Source: Fallopia convolvulus
Taxonomy: Eukaryota > Streptophyta > Magnoliopsida > Caryophyllales > Polygonaceae
Length of the DNA stretch: 64,000 bases
Assembly (NCBI GenBank): GCA_964016875.1
Contig: OZ024724.1
Span: forward strand, 15,232,501-15,296,500
Direction of reading: 5' to 3'
Numbering within the stretch: the first letter of the stretch is position 1; every line of letters begins with the position of its first letter. Below the pieces are notes generated by a model, which did not search any database, was not told the DNA's origin, and was given only the letters and a program-made list of their open reading frames with translations. Shown here in pieces: positions 1 through 11,452 of the stretch. Both the position numbers and the translations under genes were made by a program.

Positions 1-1606
1 GCCCGCCGCCTTGTCACCCACGCCTACCGCTATGTTACCAGCACCCGCTAGTCCTTTAAACTCTCATGCGCCCGCCGTCCTATCACCCGCGCCCACGACA
101 CACTTGCCTGCACCCGCAGCACACTCACCCGCGCCCGCAGTGCCCACGCTCGAGACTAGCCCATCTGCAGAATCTCAACCCCAAAATATTCACCTGATGA
201 CCACTCGTAGTAAAGTTGGGGTTGTTAAACCTCGTTTCTTATTCGACCTTTCAACCACCACGTCTAAGCCTACCATTTCCCTGTGCCTACCTCACAGAAA
301 ACCGCTCTCCTTGACCCAAATTGGAATGCTGCTATGACTGACGAATATCGAGCTCTTATTGGTAATGTAACCTGGGTGTTAGTGCCTAGGCCAGCCGATA
401 CTAATGTTGTTCGATGTATGTGGCTCTTTCACCATAAATTTTGTGATGAAGGGTCTCTTGAGCGCTACAAAGCTCGACTTGTTGTAAATTGCAGATCTTA
501 GGAGATTGGTATTGATTGTGATGAGACTTTCAGTCCAGTGGTTAAACCTACGACAATTCAGACCGTTCTTCATCTGTTCTTGGCCCATACATCAGTTGGA
601 TGTCAAGAATGCATTTCTCCATGGTCATCTCAATGAGACGATTAATATGTTTAAGCCACCCGGATTTGTGAATCCTAGTCATCCTAAACATGTTTGTCTA
701 CTCCGTAAGTCACTCTATGGGCTCAAACAGGCACCTTGTGCTTGGTACCAGCGGCTAGCTACCTATCTTTTCCGGCTCGAATTTACATGCAACAAATGTG
801 ATTCCTCTCTGTTCATTTTACGACATGGTTCTGATACAGCTTTTCTCTTTGTTTATGTTGATGACATCATTTTGACAGCCTCCTTTGGGTCCTTGTGAAA
901 GGACATCATCTCATCACTGGGTCGTGAGTTTGATTTATCTAACTTAGGCCCTCTGTCTTATTTTTGGGCATTTGCTCGCCCGACGTTGTCTGGCCTCTTT
1001 CTTTCTCAAGAAAAATATGCCTGTGAGATTGTTGATCGGGCTAACATGTCCTCTTGCAACCCCGTTGTTACTCCTATTGATTCTGGTGCAAAGCTCAGTG
1101 CGTCGTCACGCCCCCTTGTAGTCGATCCTTTCTTATATCGCATTCTAGTTGGTGCACTACAATATCTCACTTTTACCAAGCCAAACATTTCTTATGATGT
1201 TCAGCAAGTTTGTTTGTTTATGCATGATCCTCGGGAGGCTCACTTGTCTGCCTTGAAGCGCATTATTCGCTATGTCCACGGTACAACTACTTTGGGGATC
1301 ACTATCACAACTGTGCCCACGTCGTCCCTTGTAGCCTATACTGATGCTGATTGGGCTGGCTGTCCCGATACTCATCGGTCTACATCTGGTTATTGTGTGT
1401 TGCTGAATGACACACTTGTTGCTTGGTCTACGAAACGACAATCTGTGGTCTCACGATCTAGCGTTGAAGCTGAATATCGCGGAGTTGCCAATGTTGTTGA
1501 TGAATGTTCTTGAATCCGCAACCTTCTCCTTGAGTTACAGTGTCCCCTACGGAGTGCTACGTTGGTTTACACAGATAATGTATATGCGACATATCTGGAC
1601 AACAAT
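1..1606 (+). pseudogene. Ty1/copia pol remnant: linker, reverse transcriptase, RNase H
   Basis: Broken copia polyprotein read in several frames. A Pro/Ala-rich linker ending in MTTRSKVG (about 200-225) is the usual sequence just before copia reverse transcriptase. RT follows with frameshifts: WNAAMTDEYRAL (about 310-350), a break near 501, then LDVKNAFLHGHL (about 600), LYGLKQAPCAWYQ (about 715) and the catalytic YVDDI (about 855). RNase H lies at 986-1513 with AYTDADWAGCPDTHRSTSGY and SRSSVEAEYRG. In-frame stops (898, 1513) and frame changes show it is dead. The protein continues as YTDNVYATYLDNN until 1606, where a large insertion cuts it; the C-terminal end resumes at 5045. The 5' part (gag, integrase, 5' LTR) is left of the window. 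Assignment to Ty1/copia is secure; activity is excluded. Confidence 0.93.
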
Positions 1607-1862
1607 TGTTGAAAGGGTTTCTTGACAACAAAGAAATTTATAATCAAGACCTTGCTGAGTACAGGGGAGTCAGGTTCGTCCACAGAAGATAGTCATGTAA
1701 CAAGTTATGTTACTTGTAGCGCAAGTAATCAATTAAATCTAGGGAATTTAGCAAGAAAAGAGAAAATCTAAGGTAAAGGTATCACCACAACAACAATCAT
1801 GCATACAAACGTTTATGAAACATAAAGATCATGCTTTTATCACATAAAGGTGTCAACTTTCG

Positions 1863-2874
1863 CAGGGCCATCCAACAGTTTATGGGGGCCCTGTGCAACA
1901 ATGTAATAAGTGTCCAAAGTCGATTAAATATAAATTTAATTACTATTTTTGTATCAATTGATCTATTTATATTTGTAATATGACTATACGATTATTTTGT
2001 GATTGTTCAAATATAATAATTTGATTTTATTGATAGGGGACGGGTTGTTAAAAAATATAGTACAAAAGAAATTAAGTTAGATATGTAATTTGCATATACA
2101 AATAAGAGAAAAAGGAAATTAAGTTAGATATCTAATTAGATAAAAAAATTCAATAATTAATTAATAAATTACTATGTTCCAATTATAGAGTTTGGTTCAA
2201 ATGAAACAAACTCTTAACCTAAAACGAACTCTTATCCTAAAACGAATGCACTTTTTGTAGTTAATAGTGCACTTTTCATACTTCAGAGTGCACTTTTTCG
2301 CATTTGTACTTTTCGTACTTTTTAGTGCACTTTTCAAATTTTTTTAGTGCACTTTTTCGTAATGCACTTTTTGTATTTTTCAATGCACTTTTATATGAAA
2401 AGTGCATTACTAACTATGAAAAGTGCATTCGTTTTAGGATAAGAGTTCGTTTTAGGATAAGAGTTTGTTTCATTTGAACCAAACTCTCCAATAATATACT
2501 TCATATTTATTATATAAATTAAAAATCTAAATATTTACAAATTTTAAAAATAATTTTCATATATAAATAAGCTAAAATGGTTCAAATAATTTTAAACTAA
2601 TACGTTTTTTTTCAAAATTTTGATAACTTTGGAAAGCAAGCGTAGGGCCCAAGAATATAAATTGCAACAAAATTAAAGGAATTCCCCCGCATTGATGAGA
2701 TTCGAACGCAGCCAGACTGGATTACTGTACTGTGGCAAGACCATCTGCACCAAATGATAAAGATTTCCAAATACCACACTTATAATATATATTAAATCTC
2801 AAAATTTTTGCGGCCCTTAGAATTCGGAGGCCCTGTTCCGTTGGGGTGTTTGCACATGCTCATGGACGGGCCTG
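1863..2874. mobile_element. Non-autonomous hAT transposon, 1012 bp
   Basis: The ends are short imperfect inverted repeats starting CAGGGCC at 1863 and ending GGGCCTG at 2874. They are flanked by a perfect 8 bp duplication AACTTTCG at 1855-1862 and 2875-2882. CAGGG-type ends and an 8 bp duplication are hallmarks of the hAT superfamily. No transposase is present. It sits inside the 1607-5039 insertion and contains the foldback element at 2188-2487. Confidence 0.85.
2188..2487. mobile_element. Foldback MITE (MULE-like), 300 bp
   Basis: Nearly the whole element is one palindrome. The arm GAGTTTGGTTCAAATGAAAC (2188 on) reappears as its complement ending at 2487, followed inward by GTTTTAGGATAAGAG units and many copies of AGTGCACTTTT. 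It is flanked by CCAATTATA (2179-2187) and CCAATAATA (2488-2496), a 9 bp duplication with one mismatch, which fits a Mutator-like MITE. Non-coding. Confidence 0.75.
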
Positions 2875-2882
2875 AACTTTCG

Positions 2883-5039
2883 TCAACCTATGCAAGTAAA
2901 TCAACTAACTTTCGTTCAATCAATAAACTTACTATCTAATCTCTTCTACTTCAACTAGGATAAATCTGCTTTCGCTTCAAAACCATAAATTGACTATTCT
3001 GATTCAAGGTTTATGCTTTCGCTTCAACTATGAATGAGAAATTCCCTTCAACTTTCGTTTCAAGGATTAAGAACAAGAGAATAGATTCATGCAATAAAAA
3101 CAATAAAAACAATAAAAATATGATCACAAACAAGCATGCACAACCATTGTTGGGTTTAACCCCAACCTTAGAAGGAGAAGACTACTCACTAGTCATTATA
3201 ATTAAGAACAACTGAATTAAATAAAAGAGAAAGCTTACAATTTTGAATCCACACAAACTTGTTCTCCAAGTTTCCCTACAAACACGCCCCTCTCATGCCT
3301 ATCTCCAATCTTCTCCCCTTACTTGCCCTCAAAGGCAATTGATTGTCTGTCTAACAAGAGCTAGAGAAAGGTATTTATAGAGAAACTAATCTATCTAAAA
3401 GCAATCTCTAAGGAAATAAATCTTCTAATGAGATATATTCCTTCTATCTATCTAATAACATAAAATAAAATAGGAAGCCAATCAAACGCGCCGACTCGGT
3501 CTTCGCTATACCTCGGTACCGACTTGTGCACCTTGGTACCGACCCTGTTCAGCACTTCGAACAACCTTGAGTAAAACTTGTGTAGCGGATTCGTTACAAC
3601 TCCATTTGACTCGATTCTTTTTCCCATGTTTATAACACCCCGTCCGGTGAACCGGGTTGCTACTTAGTTGTAGACCACACTTGGGTCTACCAGAACTAAC
3701 CTGACAACAAATTCATCGGTATTGGACCTTGCAACAAAGGCACAACGAGAAAAACCAAGAAAAACATCCAACTTATCATTTTCAAAGTAACTTGAAAACC
3801 AATACGAATGCAACCGACTACTAGAACTACATCCAACAGACTAGATACCAACATCAACTCAATGATTATTAACTACACTGTCCTTGCAACTAGGCACTCA
3901 ACCCCTCAATTCCCACTAAGACACGTCATGTCAAGTTCGAGCATCATCGTCCAAGAAGTGATCTCCTGGAACATTCCCCATACAAGGATGTTTACCTAAA
4001 ACATTGAAAGTGGAACACATTAGCTAACAATCCCAGTATGGGCCAAACAAGCAAATCAAACATGTAGACCAAAAAAAGATTATCAAAATAACACACTCAG
4101 TCATTCATATACATAACAAACTAATATGCACACCAAAACACGTCATATAGTTATATAGACTAGCATATCAATTTCCGAACCAGCACTCAATTCTACAATA
4201 ATAAATAAGCACAAGTTTAATCAATGTAATACTCATGCATCATATATCATAACAACCATCAACAATTCCCCCGTAATCCAAACCATAATCATTATCCAGT
4301 TCAAGCAACCCGGACTTGCCTTCGAAACATGGTACATGGCTAGCGCACACGCTAAACTCGTGCCCATTTTCTTTCCCATCACCCTTCTTTCCCCGGCTAA
4401 GCCTCTACTAGAGCACTTGCCAAAACAATCAATTTTTTTGAAGGTGATCTCCACACGCCGCATGTTAAAGTTAAAAAAATTCAATTTGATACTTATACTC
4501 TTATACTATAGTATAATACAATACGAAAACGTAATTGTATGTATATCTATAATATAATATGATTATGCTACTCCAATTATGATATTTCACTGAAAATGAA
4601 AATATGCCTAACATTTCTATATTCAACTATGCTCGGGGTCTCTTCTCCATCGACTTGTCCGTGTCCATAATCACACCCGTAGAGATCAAGTTGCACACAA
4701 TAAAAATTATTGAACTATTCCAATAACTTTCAAATATGAAAAATATACTATGGAAGAATATTCCAAAATAAAGGTCCACACATTCAATTTACTAGTTTAA
4801 CACATAACATGATCGCAAGCTAAGTAAGTCTAGACAACTTACCTCGGAGTTCCCAATGATATTATAACGAACATGGTCAAGCTAGTCACAATTAATAACA
4901 ATCAACAACGATCGAGCTAAATTTCAGGCTAGAAAATTCAAACTTGCTAGAAGAACCTACAAAGAGCTCAGATTGTGGCTTAGTGTCTCAAACACACTAA
5001 AAACACACCTTAAAAACACGACTAGAAAGGCGAACATCA
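2883..5039. other. LTR-like non-coding sequence
   Basis: This is the part of the composite insertion to the right of the hAT. At 3370-3385 there is a TATA-like GTATTTATAGAG. At 3490-3545 the palindromic words CGGTACCGAC occur twice, similar in kind to the motif in the LTR at 58164-59646. From 3632 the text TATAACACCCCGTC is the complement of gypsy LTR ends such as GACGGGGTGTTACA (seen at 30024-30036). No coding sequence was recognised; the short open frames here lack family motifs. Confidence 0.45.
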
Positions 5040-5044
5040 ACAAT

Positions 5045-5253
5045 CCGGTACAGCACCGCATACCAAACACATCGAGTTGGAAATTCATTTCGTTCGAGAA
5101 AATGTTGCCTTGGGACATGTTCGTGTCTTTCATGTGCCATCCTCTTATCACTGTGCTGATATTTTCACCAAGGGTTTGCCTCGACAATTATTTTTAGATT
5201 TTAGAGACAGTCTCACTATTAGGTCACCGCACGTTTCGACTACGGGGGTGTAA
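5045..5253 (+). pseudogene. Ty1/copia pol C-terminus, continuation of 1-1606
   Basis: After the insertion the copia RNase H tail resumes: PVQHR, then a 2-base insertion shifts frame, then TKHIELEIHFVRENVALG, HVRVFHVPSS, YHCADIFTKGLPRQLF and FRDSLTIRSPHV, closing with TTGV and the stop at 5251-5253. These are the conserved last residues of plant copia polyproteins. ACGGGGG at 5242-5248, just before the LTR, is the polypurine tract. Confidence 0.9.
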
Positions 5254-5480
5254 TAGCATATATTATTATAGTTGTAAATATTCCTTGCATAACCTAACTT
5301 TCCAAACAATGTTGTGTACTCTATTTATACTGAATCAATGGAAAGGCAAACCCTAAGGGGACATTCACAATCTAACACCTATAAATAGATCTTGACATTG
5401 CCTATATAATCGTAAGCAAAAACACTCCCTTTCCAATCGAGATTTGGCCAAAAATTGATCTAGAAACCCACATAAAAATT
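5249..5480 (+). mobile_element. Ty1/copia 3' LTR (5' part; right end unclear)
   Basis: Directly after the polypurine tract, TGTAATAGCATATATT starts the 3' LTR. Inside are TATA-like words CTATTTATAC (about 5320) and CTATAAATAG (about 5380). The expected CA end and a target duplication could not be located, so the right border is approximate. Confidence 0.6.
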
Positions 5481-7502
5481 CGGCTCTATTTTAGTTCCAA
5501 CTCACCAGAGCCGCCTGTTTAGCGGTATTTTTCGGCCACCACATACCACCTCAGCCACCGATTCTGCCAACAGTGGTAGGGCTGCTCCTCCCGGTTCCAA
5601 CGACACCTCACACGACTCGAACCGATTCAATACGAAGGAGAACGAAGCTTCTGAAGTCAGAGATGCGTATTGTTGCTGCTGCTGTACATAATAGGTCCGC
5701 GGGCCCGACCCGGTCCGTTTGGCTGCCTCCTTACCCATGTTTTACCTTATTTTATGTATTTTTATAAATTGGGGTATTTAAAATAAAATAAATATTTTTA
5801 AATCCTAATCTATAAGATGTTAAAAATATTTTTATGATATTTTTATGAGAGAAAAACAGAAAATATGTTTTCATATAAAATTTGCAAATAGAAAACAAAT
5901 GATGAATACTATTGATTTTATGCCTTAAAAATAGGTACTTTGCAAAAAGATATGTTTTATTGGAATAACATATGGGTAAATATTTTTAGTTAATATGTAT
6001 GCATAAAGATAAAGAAACCTACTATATGCAATACAAAGAAATTAAAAGGTCTTACATTAATAAAGAAAGATTTTATTAATGTTAATAATATAAGTTTATT
6101 AGAAATATAAACTTAGACGAGTCATAAGAATTCAACTTATGAGGAAAAGTTGAACAAAATAAATTGCTTATAATTTATTTTGTATCTTATGTATGAATCA
6201 AGAAAAGGAAATCAATCGTTGGATTGCAAGCTCGTCTAAGATAATTCTCGATCGCCTTGTTTGAATAAAATGAACTTAGGTTAGTATAAAAATAATGACC
6301 ATGTTGAAACATATAAATGAATTAGGGTTTATTATGCATAGAAATAATGACCCATGGTAGCTTATTGTTTACTATTATACGCTAGAAGTTATATTTAGGT
6401 TGCAATGTTTGTGCACCTGTTTGTTTCACGGTCATATTTTGAGATTCGTTGTTTTGGACTAGCGTAGAATTAGGGGTAGAGATTCACTAAACCCTGAACA
6501 CCTCTTTATAATATTTTGCATTAGGATGGACCTAGACCCTAATGTTGTTCATGACCCTGCTCGCTCAACCGTTTTGAGGAGTGTTTGACACCTAGCTAGT
6601 GCCTTGTATCGGGACTTAGGAACCCGTTAAGCCCTTTGTGGGATTCTATATCTAATTGCATATCACATATTCGTCTTAAAAGCTACCAAATTGAATGCAA
6701 TATTTTGTAATTAAAGAAGATAAGTGCTAGTGCACACCCATTAAAATGTGTTCAGGGTGGTGACTACAACTTGGAAAACCACTCTGTCTCCCGGCTTTGA
6801 TCAATCTATTTTTCAATCTGAATTCGGACAACACGCATTCGGTGAGGTTGGTTGTAGATTGGATAAGTCGACAAAGGCTTTTCAAAATCTTGGTTGATAG
6901 CTAAAGTTCCCAACATAACCTTTCTCATTCTTAAGGAACCATAGTCTTGTGGTGTCCTAATCTCATTTCATCATATTTCTCATTCCGTGAGATTATTTCG
7001 GTTATGCCATCGACTGGCTTTCATTTGGAGATCGATGGTCATAATGCAACTAAGATCACAAGAACCTCACATAAAATTCCACTTGTATAGTCTTTCATTA
7101 AACTGACCACCGCTTTATTTCTTTTGCAAGGCCGGTTGGTGTCAACCGTCCCTATACGGAACATTAGGGAGTAAAGGAGTGGTGATTCGAGATTGAAGCA
7201 GTTGAAGTCGTTGCACGTTTCTTTTGAATAACTTCTTTTTAGTTTTAAAGTCGAGATCCTTATTCTGTAAGGATTGCCTTCAAGAATTTTACTTCCGCTT
7301 TGTTCAAGGATATTTAATCTCATTTTTCCGCAAGTATTTGGATTATTCGAGATTGTGAAAGTTGGACATTTTGTTTTAATATTTATTAAATTATCATTAT
7401 TATTTATATCTTGAATACCGTGAAAGCCTTGGGTGGCTTCGGAGTGTAAATTCCGAAGTCACTGGCGGTAATATCTCCGAGGGAAAAAACGGGGGTGTTA
7501 CA
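5481..7502 (+). mobile_element. Probable Ty3/gypsy LTR fragment ending at 7502
   Basis: No gene is visible here. The right end ACGGGGGTGTTACA (to 7502), preceded by GGCGGTAATATCTCCGAGGG, is a typical gypsy LTR terminus and resembles the end of the insertion at 30036. The left end (TG plus a matching duplication of GCATA, which follows at 7503) was not found; the LTR may start anywhere between about 5500 and 5800. The part at 5500-5740 contains a short open frame on the minus strand (MGKEAAKR start, a five-glutamine run) without recognisable domains. Confidence 0.5.
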
Positions 7503-8720
7503 GCATAGGCTAATAGACCCATAGTGGTTTGTGAAGTTGGGATTTTCACATTTTGGAAGGAGTGTGATGAAGGAGTGATTAATCTGTTTTAGGATCTTTC
7601 CAGAGTGGAAAAGCTCTTTACTGCATTAATGATGAATGATCCTACAATATTCCAATATTTCTTTGTAAGAGTTGGTCGACATACCGTCCAACCTAGGAGA
7701 TTTGTCATCTCCAATGTCATAAACTGCTTTTTTAATCTTAGTGTTTGAGACTGATTTTGTGAGTTTCGCATTATCAGCGTTCGAACACACTTGTTGGATA
7801 GGTTAGGTTACTCTTTGTTAGACTTGTTAAAACTTGACCCTACCCGAAAAAACAACCCGACCCGCCCGAAGATTTATGAGTTGAAACCCGACACGAAAAT
7901 CAACGGGTCAAAAGTCGAACCGGTCGACTCGGAAAAAATGGTTTAGGTCACCAACCAGTTTGGTTGACCCAACTCGTGTTTCTTTCCTCCTACCCACCCC
8001 CCTCTTTCTCTTTCTACTTTTGGGCCCTCCTCAGATACCCTCCCAATTTTTCGAGTCGGGGTAAGGGGCGTACATCGGATCCCGTTCATATCGGGTTCCA
8101 CTTGGGTAGATGTTGTTGTTTTATAATATAATATTAATTACTTTAATAAACATAAAAATAAAGGTTACCAACCCGTTGGATCAACCCGAACTCGTACCAA
8201 ACAAGTATCAACCCGTTCCATATGAACCCATGAATTTAACGACCCGATGACCCGAGACTCGTTTTGACCCAAACTCGATTGACCCAAACACGAACTCAAC
8301 CTGCCCGACCCATTTGACATGTCTACTCTTTGTAATTTAGCGCGGTTAATTTCTAGGAAACTGAACTTTTTCTAGAATTCTCGTCTAATTTATCGTTTAA
8401 TGTTCTCAAGGCTCGTGATGGGGTCCCATCCAAGGCAGTGAGTTCTTTAATATTTGTTCTATTTCTCCTGCCACTAGCGATTTTGTGGAAGTATTTAGAG
8501 ATTTTGTTGTTTAGTTTTATGTGTGTATTTTTTTGCCATGTGCTTCCCATACGAGTTGTGGAAACGGGTGAGACATGTCCTTTTTTGGACAGTCGGTCCT
8601 GTTTTTGGATTAGTTGCAGGTTCTTTTGCTCAATAATTTCTCTTTGTATTGAGAGGAGTTCTTCATCAAGTTTTTTGATCGAGGGATCCGAGATGAGAAA
8701 ATGTATCAAAGAGGGCTTTG
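7503..8720 (-). pseudogene. L1-type LINE ORF2 fragment (interrupted)
   Basis: On the minus strand the pieces match the centre of plant L1 ORF2. At 8353-8709 the text LDEELLSIQREIIEQKNLQL and YFHKIASGRRNRTNIKELTA is the stretch between endonuclease and reverse transcriptase. At 7503-7780 KKYWNIVGSFIINAVKSF, SGKILKQINHSFITLL and KCENPNFTNHY are the start of the RT domain. Frames are broken by stops and shifts, and the hAT at 7819-8325 interrupts it. The rest of RT is missing at the left, where the LTR end at 7502 abuts, so the LTR probably inserted into or truncated it. Confidence 0.8.
7819..8325. mobile_element. Non-autonomous hAT transposon, 507 bp
   Basis: Ends TAGACTTGTTAAAAC (7819 on) and GACATGTCTA (to 8325) are imperfect inverted repeats. 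The 8 bp CTCTTTGT is duplicated exactly at 7811-7818 and 8326-8333. The interior is rich in CCCGACCC and AACCCG words and has no coding sequence. It lies within the L1 fragment. Confidence 0.85.
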
Positions 8721-9167
8721 GGGGCCAAATTTGGGGATTTTGAAGATTCTTAGACTACCTTATTGAGGGCACTTGAGATATTATAAGAGAAAGAAGGAGA
8801 GGCCAAACGACACTCAATCAAAGAGATCGTTTTAGACTCGGTCCATGGCGGAAGTACTTTCGGGTTCCTTGTTTGAACTAAGAAGTGTTCTTCAAGTGCT
8901 TTGACTTTTGATGGCGGATATTGATCGGGTTTTGGATTGATTTCTTGGCAAAGTTGTTGGATTCCAGCGGTGGCCATGTGAAGCCAGGGTTTTGGTCCGA
9001 TTGGTGAGGCGACATCTGATTGGATCTGGCGGCCATTTGGGGCGGCGGGTGGGAAGGTAGAATGGTTTGATTGTTTGAAGCATGCAATAATATTAAAAAA
9101 AATAAAATATAATTTTTATACATTTAATAATATATGTATTTCAATATTTAAAAATAAATTTGTATTT
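8721..9167. other. Region without a recognised gene
   Basis: Several overlapping open frames exist on the minus strand (about 8750-9120) but none shows a known motif and none continues into its neighbours. The sequence may be the upstream part of the degraded L1 fragment. From 9075 it becomes AT-rich. Confidence 0.4.
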
Positions 9168-9678
9168 GGGAAATTCCTTTTGGTGCCCTTAAGTTTTTTC
9201 TTGGTTTATCTCTTCCTTTTGGTATCCAAGAAAAAACTTATTTCTCTTGGTACCCACTGAGGTTTTGGCTTTTCCCATTGACACCCCTCTTCCGTTAAAA
9301 CTAGTTATTTTCGATCTTACCATCATGTTCATCACCCTTAATTTAGTAGGATTCAACTCTTAAAACACTTAAATTCATAAACCAAACTACATCAATTTGA
9401 ATTTTAAAACAATCTTCTATTTTAAGAGGTTGTTTAAAAAATTGTTTACAAATCAAATTGAGATGGTTAGGTTATGAATTTTGATATTTTAATACTCAAA
9501 TCCTACTAATTTAAGAGTGGATAACACAATGGTGAGCTTGAATTTAATTAATTTGAACCGGAGAGGGACTTCAACAGGAAAAGCCAAAACCTTAGGGGTA
9601 CAAAAAAGGAATATATTTTTTTTTCTTGGATACCAAAAAGAAAAGGAGAAAACTTAGGAGCACCAAGAGGAATTTCCC
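9168..9678. mobile_element. Foldback MITE with long inverted ends, 511 bp (MULE-like)
   Basis: The left arm GGGAAATTCCTTTTGGTGCC (9168 on) is mirrored by the right arm with GCACCAAGAGGAATTTCCC ending at 9678. The homology continues inward through CTTAAG / CTTAGG and AAAAGCCAAAACCT words for over 100 bases. Flanks TTTGTATTT (9159-9167) and TTTATATTT (9679-9687) form a 9 bp duplication with one mismatch. Non-coding. Confidence 0.7.
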
Positions 9679-9853
9679 TTTATATTTTTCAAAACAACAA
9701 TCCGGGTCAAACCAGCGAGTTTTGAGTTTCAACCCAATCAAGTTCGAGCTAGTTAGATTCTGGCTTTCTATGACCTATTGATTGTTTAATCGGGTTTCAA
9801 TCTAAGAGTTTTGGACAGTTGGGATTATTTTGGCGAGTCTGCACAACCATTGC

Positions 9854-9871
9854 AAGCCCAGTACATTGATA
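9854..9871. repeat. 18 bp direct repeat, left copy
   Basis: AAGCCCAGTACATTGATA, identical to 11274-11291 in the RPL24 promoter. The two copies bracket 1402 bp (9872-11273), suggesting a target-site or repair-generated duplication caused by an insertion. Confidence 0.8.
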
Positions 9872-9887
9872 CAATCATACAAACCTA

Positions 9888-11215
9888 GGCTCCATTCAAC
9901 AACACTTATTTGGTTGTTTAAAACCACCCTATTATTTAACTGGAAAAAATAAGCATCGTTGTACTTGTTTGGCAACACTTGCTTATTTGAAATAAGGTGC
10001 TTATTTATGATATTTATCTGCTGAATATATAATCTGCACCACCAACCTTATTTCAAATAAACAAACTAATCTACCAAAATATAAGTGAGGTGGGGCCCAC
10101 CTCATTTGATTTTTCCCAACCCATACCCTCATTCAATATTTCCAGATCCATTCACCCAATTTGATTGATAATTCACCCAATTTGATATTATCCATTGTTG
10201 TCCTCCACTGTCGTCCTCAACACAAACTCCGTCCACCGTCCGACGTATCGTTGTGCCCTCGTCGTAGGACTTCGTCGAATCTCGTTGTCAGACTTTTTCA
10301 AATCTCGTCGGCGGACATCGAACCTCACTGGTGCTTCGATTACATCGGATGTCCTCCATTGTTGTTCCTCTGTTTTCCAATCTAAATTCTTCAACCCCAA
10401 ATGAACGTGAGCAGATGAGCGAACAGAGGAGGCACACATAGGAACGTGAGTAGAGGAGGTGAACAAAGGATGCAGACAGAGGAGGTGAGCAAAGGAGTGA
10501 GCTTCAAAGCAAGCTTCGATGGAGGCAAAATAAAACCAGAGGGGAGAGGCAAACCCACATTGTCGGGAGAGGCATTCACAAGTGTAAAGAGGGCAAATTG
10601 AGAATTAGGGTAAAATAAAGGCATGTGTAAATCACGTGACAAAACCATCTCATAAAAATCATTTTTAATTTGTTTACCTTTTATTAAACTCTTTTCAATA
10701 ATTTTACACACATTCCTTATAATATCAACAATTTACTGAACACATCCCGAATTATTTGAAAAATAAGTAACTGATATCAACATCTCATATTAGCATAAGT
10801 ATCAGAATCAACACCGATAAGAGCATCTCCAAAAAAATCTCTATTTTCTTGAAAATGGTGAATTTGGAGAATTTAGTGTGTGTTTTAAGCCCAACAATTT
10901 CTCCATCTATTTCTCTAAAATGGAGAGAGTCCCCAAAATATAAGTAGATATCTCTACATTTAGGGAATTCCCCAAAAGTTTTAGAGAATGCATTAAATGT
11001 ATATGTATTCATGTCTTCTTCCAATTTTTTTAAATTAAATTTTAAAGCATTATATAAATATAAATAATATTAATATAAATATGATTATTTAGAATGGAGA
11101 ATTTGTTGGAGTTAGGGTATAAAAAATTTAGAGAATATGGAATTTTAATCTCAATTTTGAAATTTTTTTTAGAGCATTTGTTGGGGATGCTCTAAGTACC
11201 CCAACGAACGGGGCC
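9888..11215. mobile_element. Probable non-autonomous DNA transposon next to RPL24
   Basis: Imperfect terminal inverted repeats: GGCTCCATTCAACAACACTT at the left and AAGTACCCCAACGAACGGGG plus CC at the right (to 11215). CTA flanks both ends (9885-9887 and 11216-11218). The interior has no convincing gene; open frames around 10160-10710 show no motifs. It contains the Tourist-like MITE at 10821-11192. Superfamily is uncertain: the ends look like the GGGCCCGTTYG class of plant MITEs, and the 3 bp flank would suit PIF/Harbinger. Confidence 0.45.
10821..11192. mobile_element. Tourist-like MITE, 372 bp
   Basis: Starts GAGCATCTCCAA and ends TTGTTGGGGATGCTC, imperfect inverted repeats, flanked by TAA at 10818-10820 and 11193-11195. 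GAGCATCTCCAA-type ends with a TWA duplication are typical of PIF/Harbinger-derived MITEs. AT-rich, non-coding. Confidence 0.75.
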
Positions 11216-11273
11216 CTAGTAAAAAAATAAAGATCCGAATCACCCCGAGTGGAATCGGGCCCTAATAATGAAA

Positions 11274-11452
11274 AAGCCCAGTACATTGATAAGGCCCAGA
11301 TGAACTACGTAGAACAACAGAAAAACGTTTTTATAGGGCCTCCAGTCGATTTCAGTCTGCTAGGGTTTTCCGTGCCTGCGGAGTAATTGACGAGGTGAGC
11401 AGAGGAGAGAAGCGGAAGGCGACCACCACAAGTCCACAACCATCACTCCGCC
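11274..11452 (+). promoter_or_regulatory. RPL24 core promoter and 5' UTR
   Basis: Two site-II-type elements, AGCCCA (11275-11280) and GGCCCA (11293-11298), stand on the plus strand. TTTTTATAGG (about 11328-11337) may be a TATA element. TAGGGTTTT at 11361-11369 is a telo-box in reverse. Site II plus telo-box is the standard arrangement in plant ribosomal-protein promoters and is associated with expression in dividing cells. The upstream copy of the 18 bp repeat shows that sequence was inserted right at this promoter. Confidence 0.65.

Larger units (their letters stand above)
1607..5039. mobile_element. 3.43 kb composite insertion in the copia pol, 5 bp TSD
   Basis: The copia frame stops at 1606 and resumes at 5045. 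The pentamer ACAAT stands at 1602-1606 and again at 5040-5044. Removing 1607-5039 plus one ACAAT restores the reading YLDNNPVQHR, as expected for copia RNase H. The insert begins TGTTGAAAGG and ends CATCA, i.e. TG..CA ends as in LTRs, and a 5 bp duplication is typical of LTR-element integration. No gag or pol is visible. The left half (1607-1854 and 2883-3628) resembles a reverse-oriented LTR; the right half begins TATAACACCCCGTC, the complement of a common gypsy LTR end. It may therefore be a non-coding LTR derivative or two LTR pieces side by side. Confidence 0.75.

Noticed and set aside
2690..2760. tRNA-like segment in the hAT (GATTCGAACGCAGCC...CATCTGCACC)
   Set aside because: A TpsiC-like word is present on the minus strand, but no acceptor stem or anticodon arm can be formed.
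3030..3215. 61-codon Asn/Lys-rich open frame
   Set aside because: Comes from an AATAAAAAC repeat in LTR-like DNA; no other support.
10160..10711. Open frames of 69-106 codons upstream of RPL24
   Set aside because: Overlapping frames on both strands within a MITE-type element, with low-complexity Arg/Ser/Pro composition and no homology recognised.
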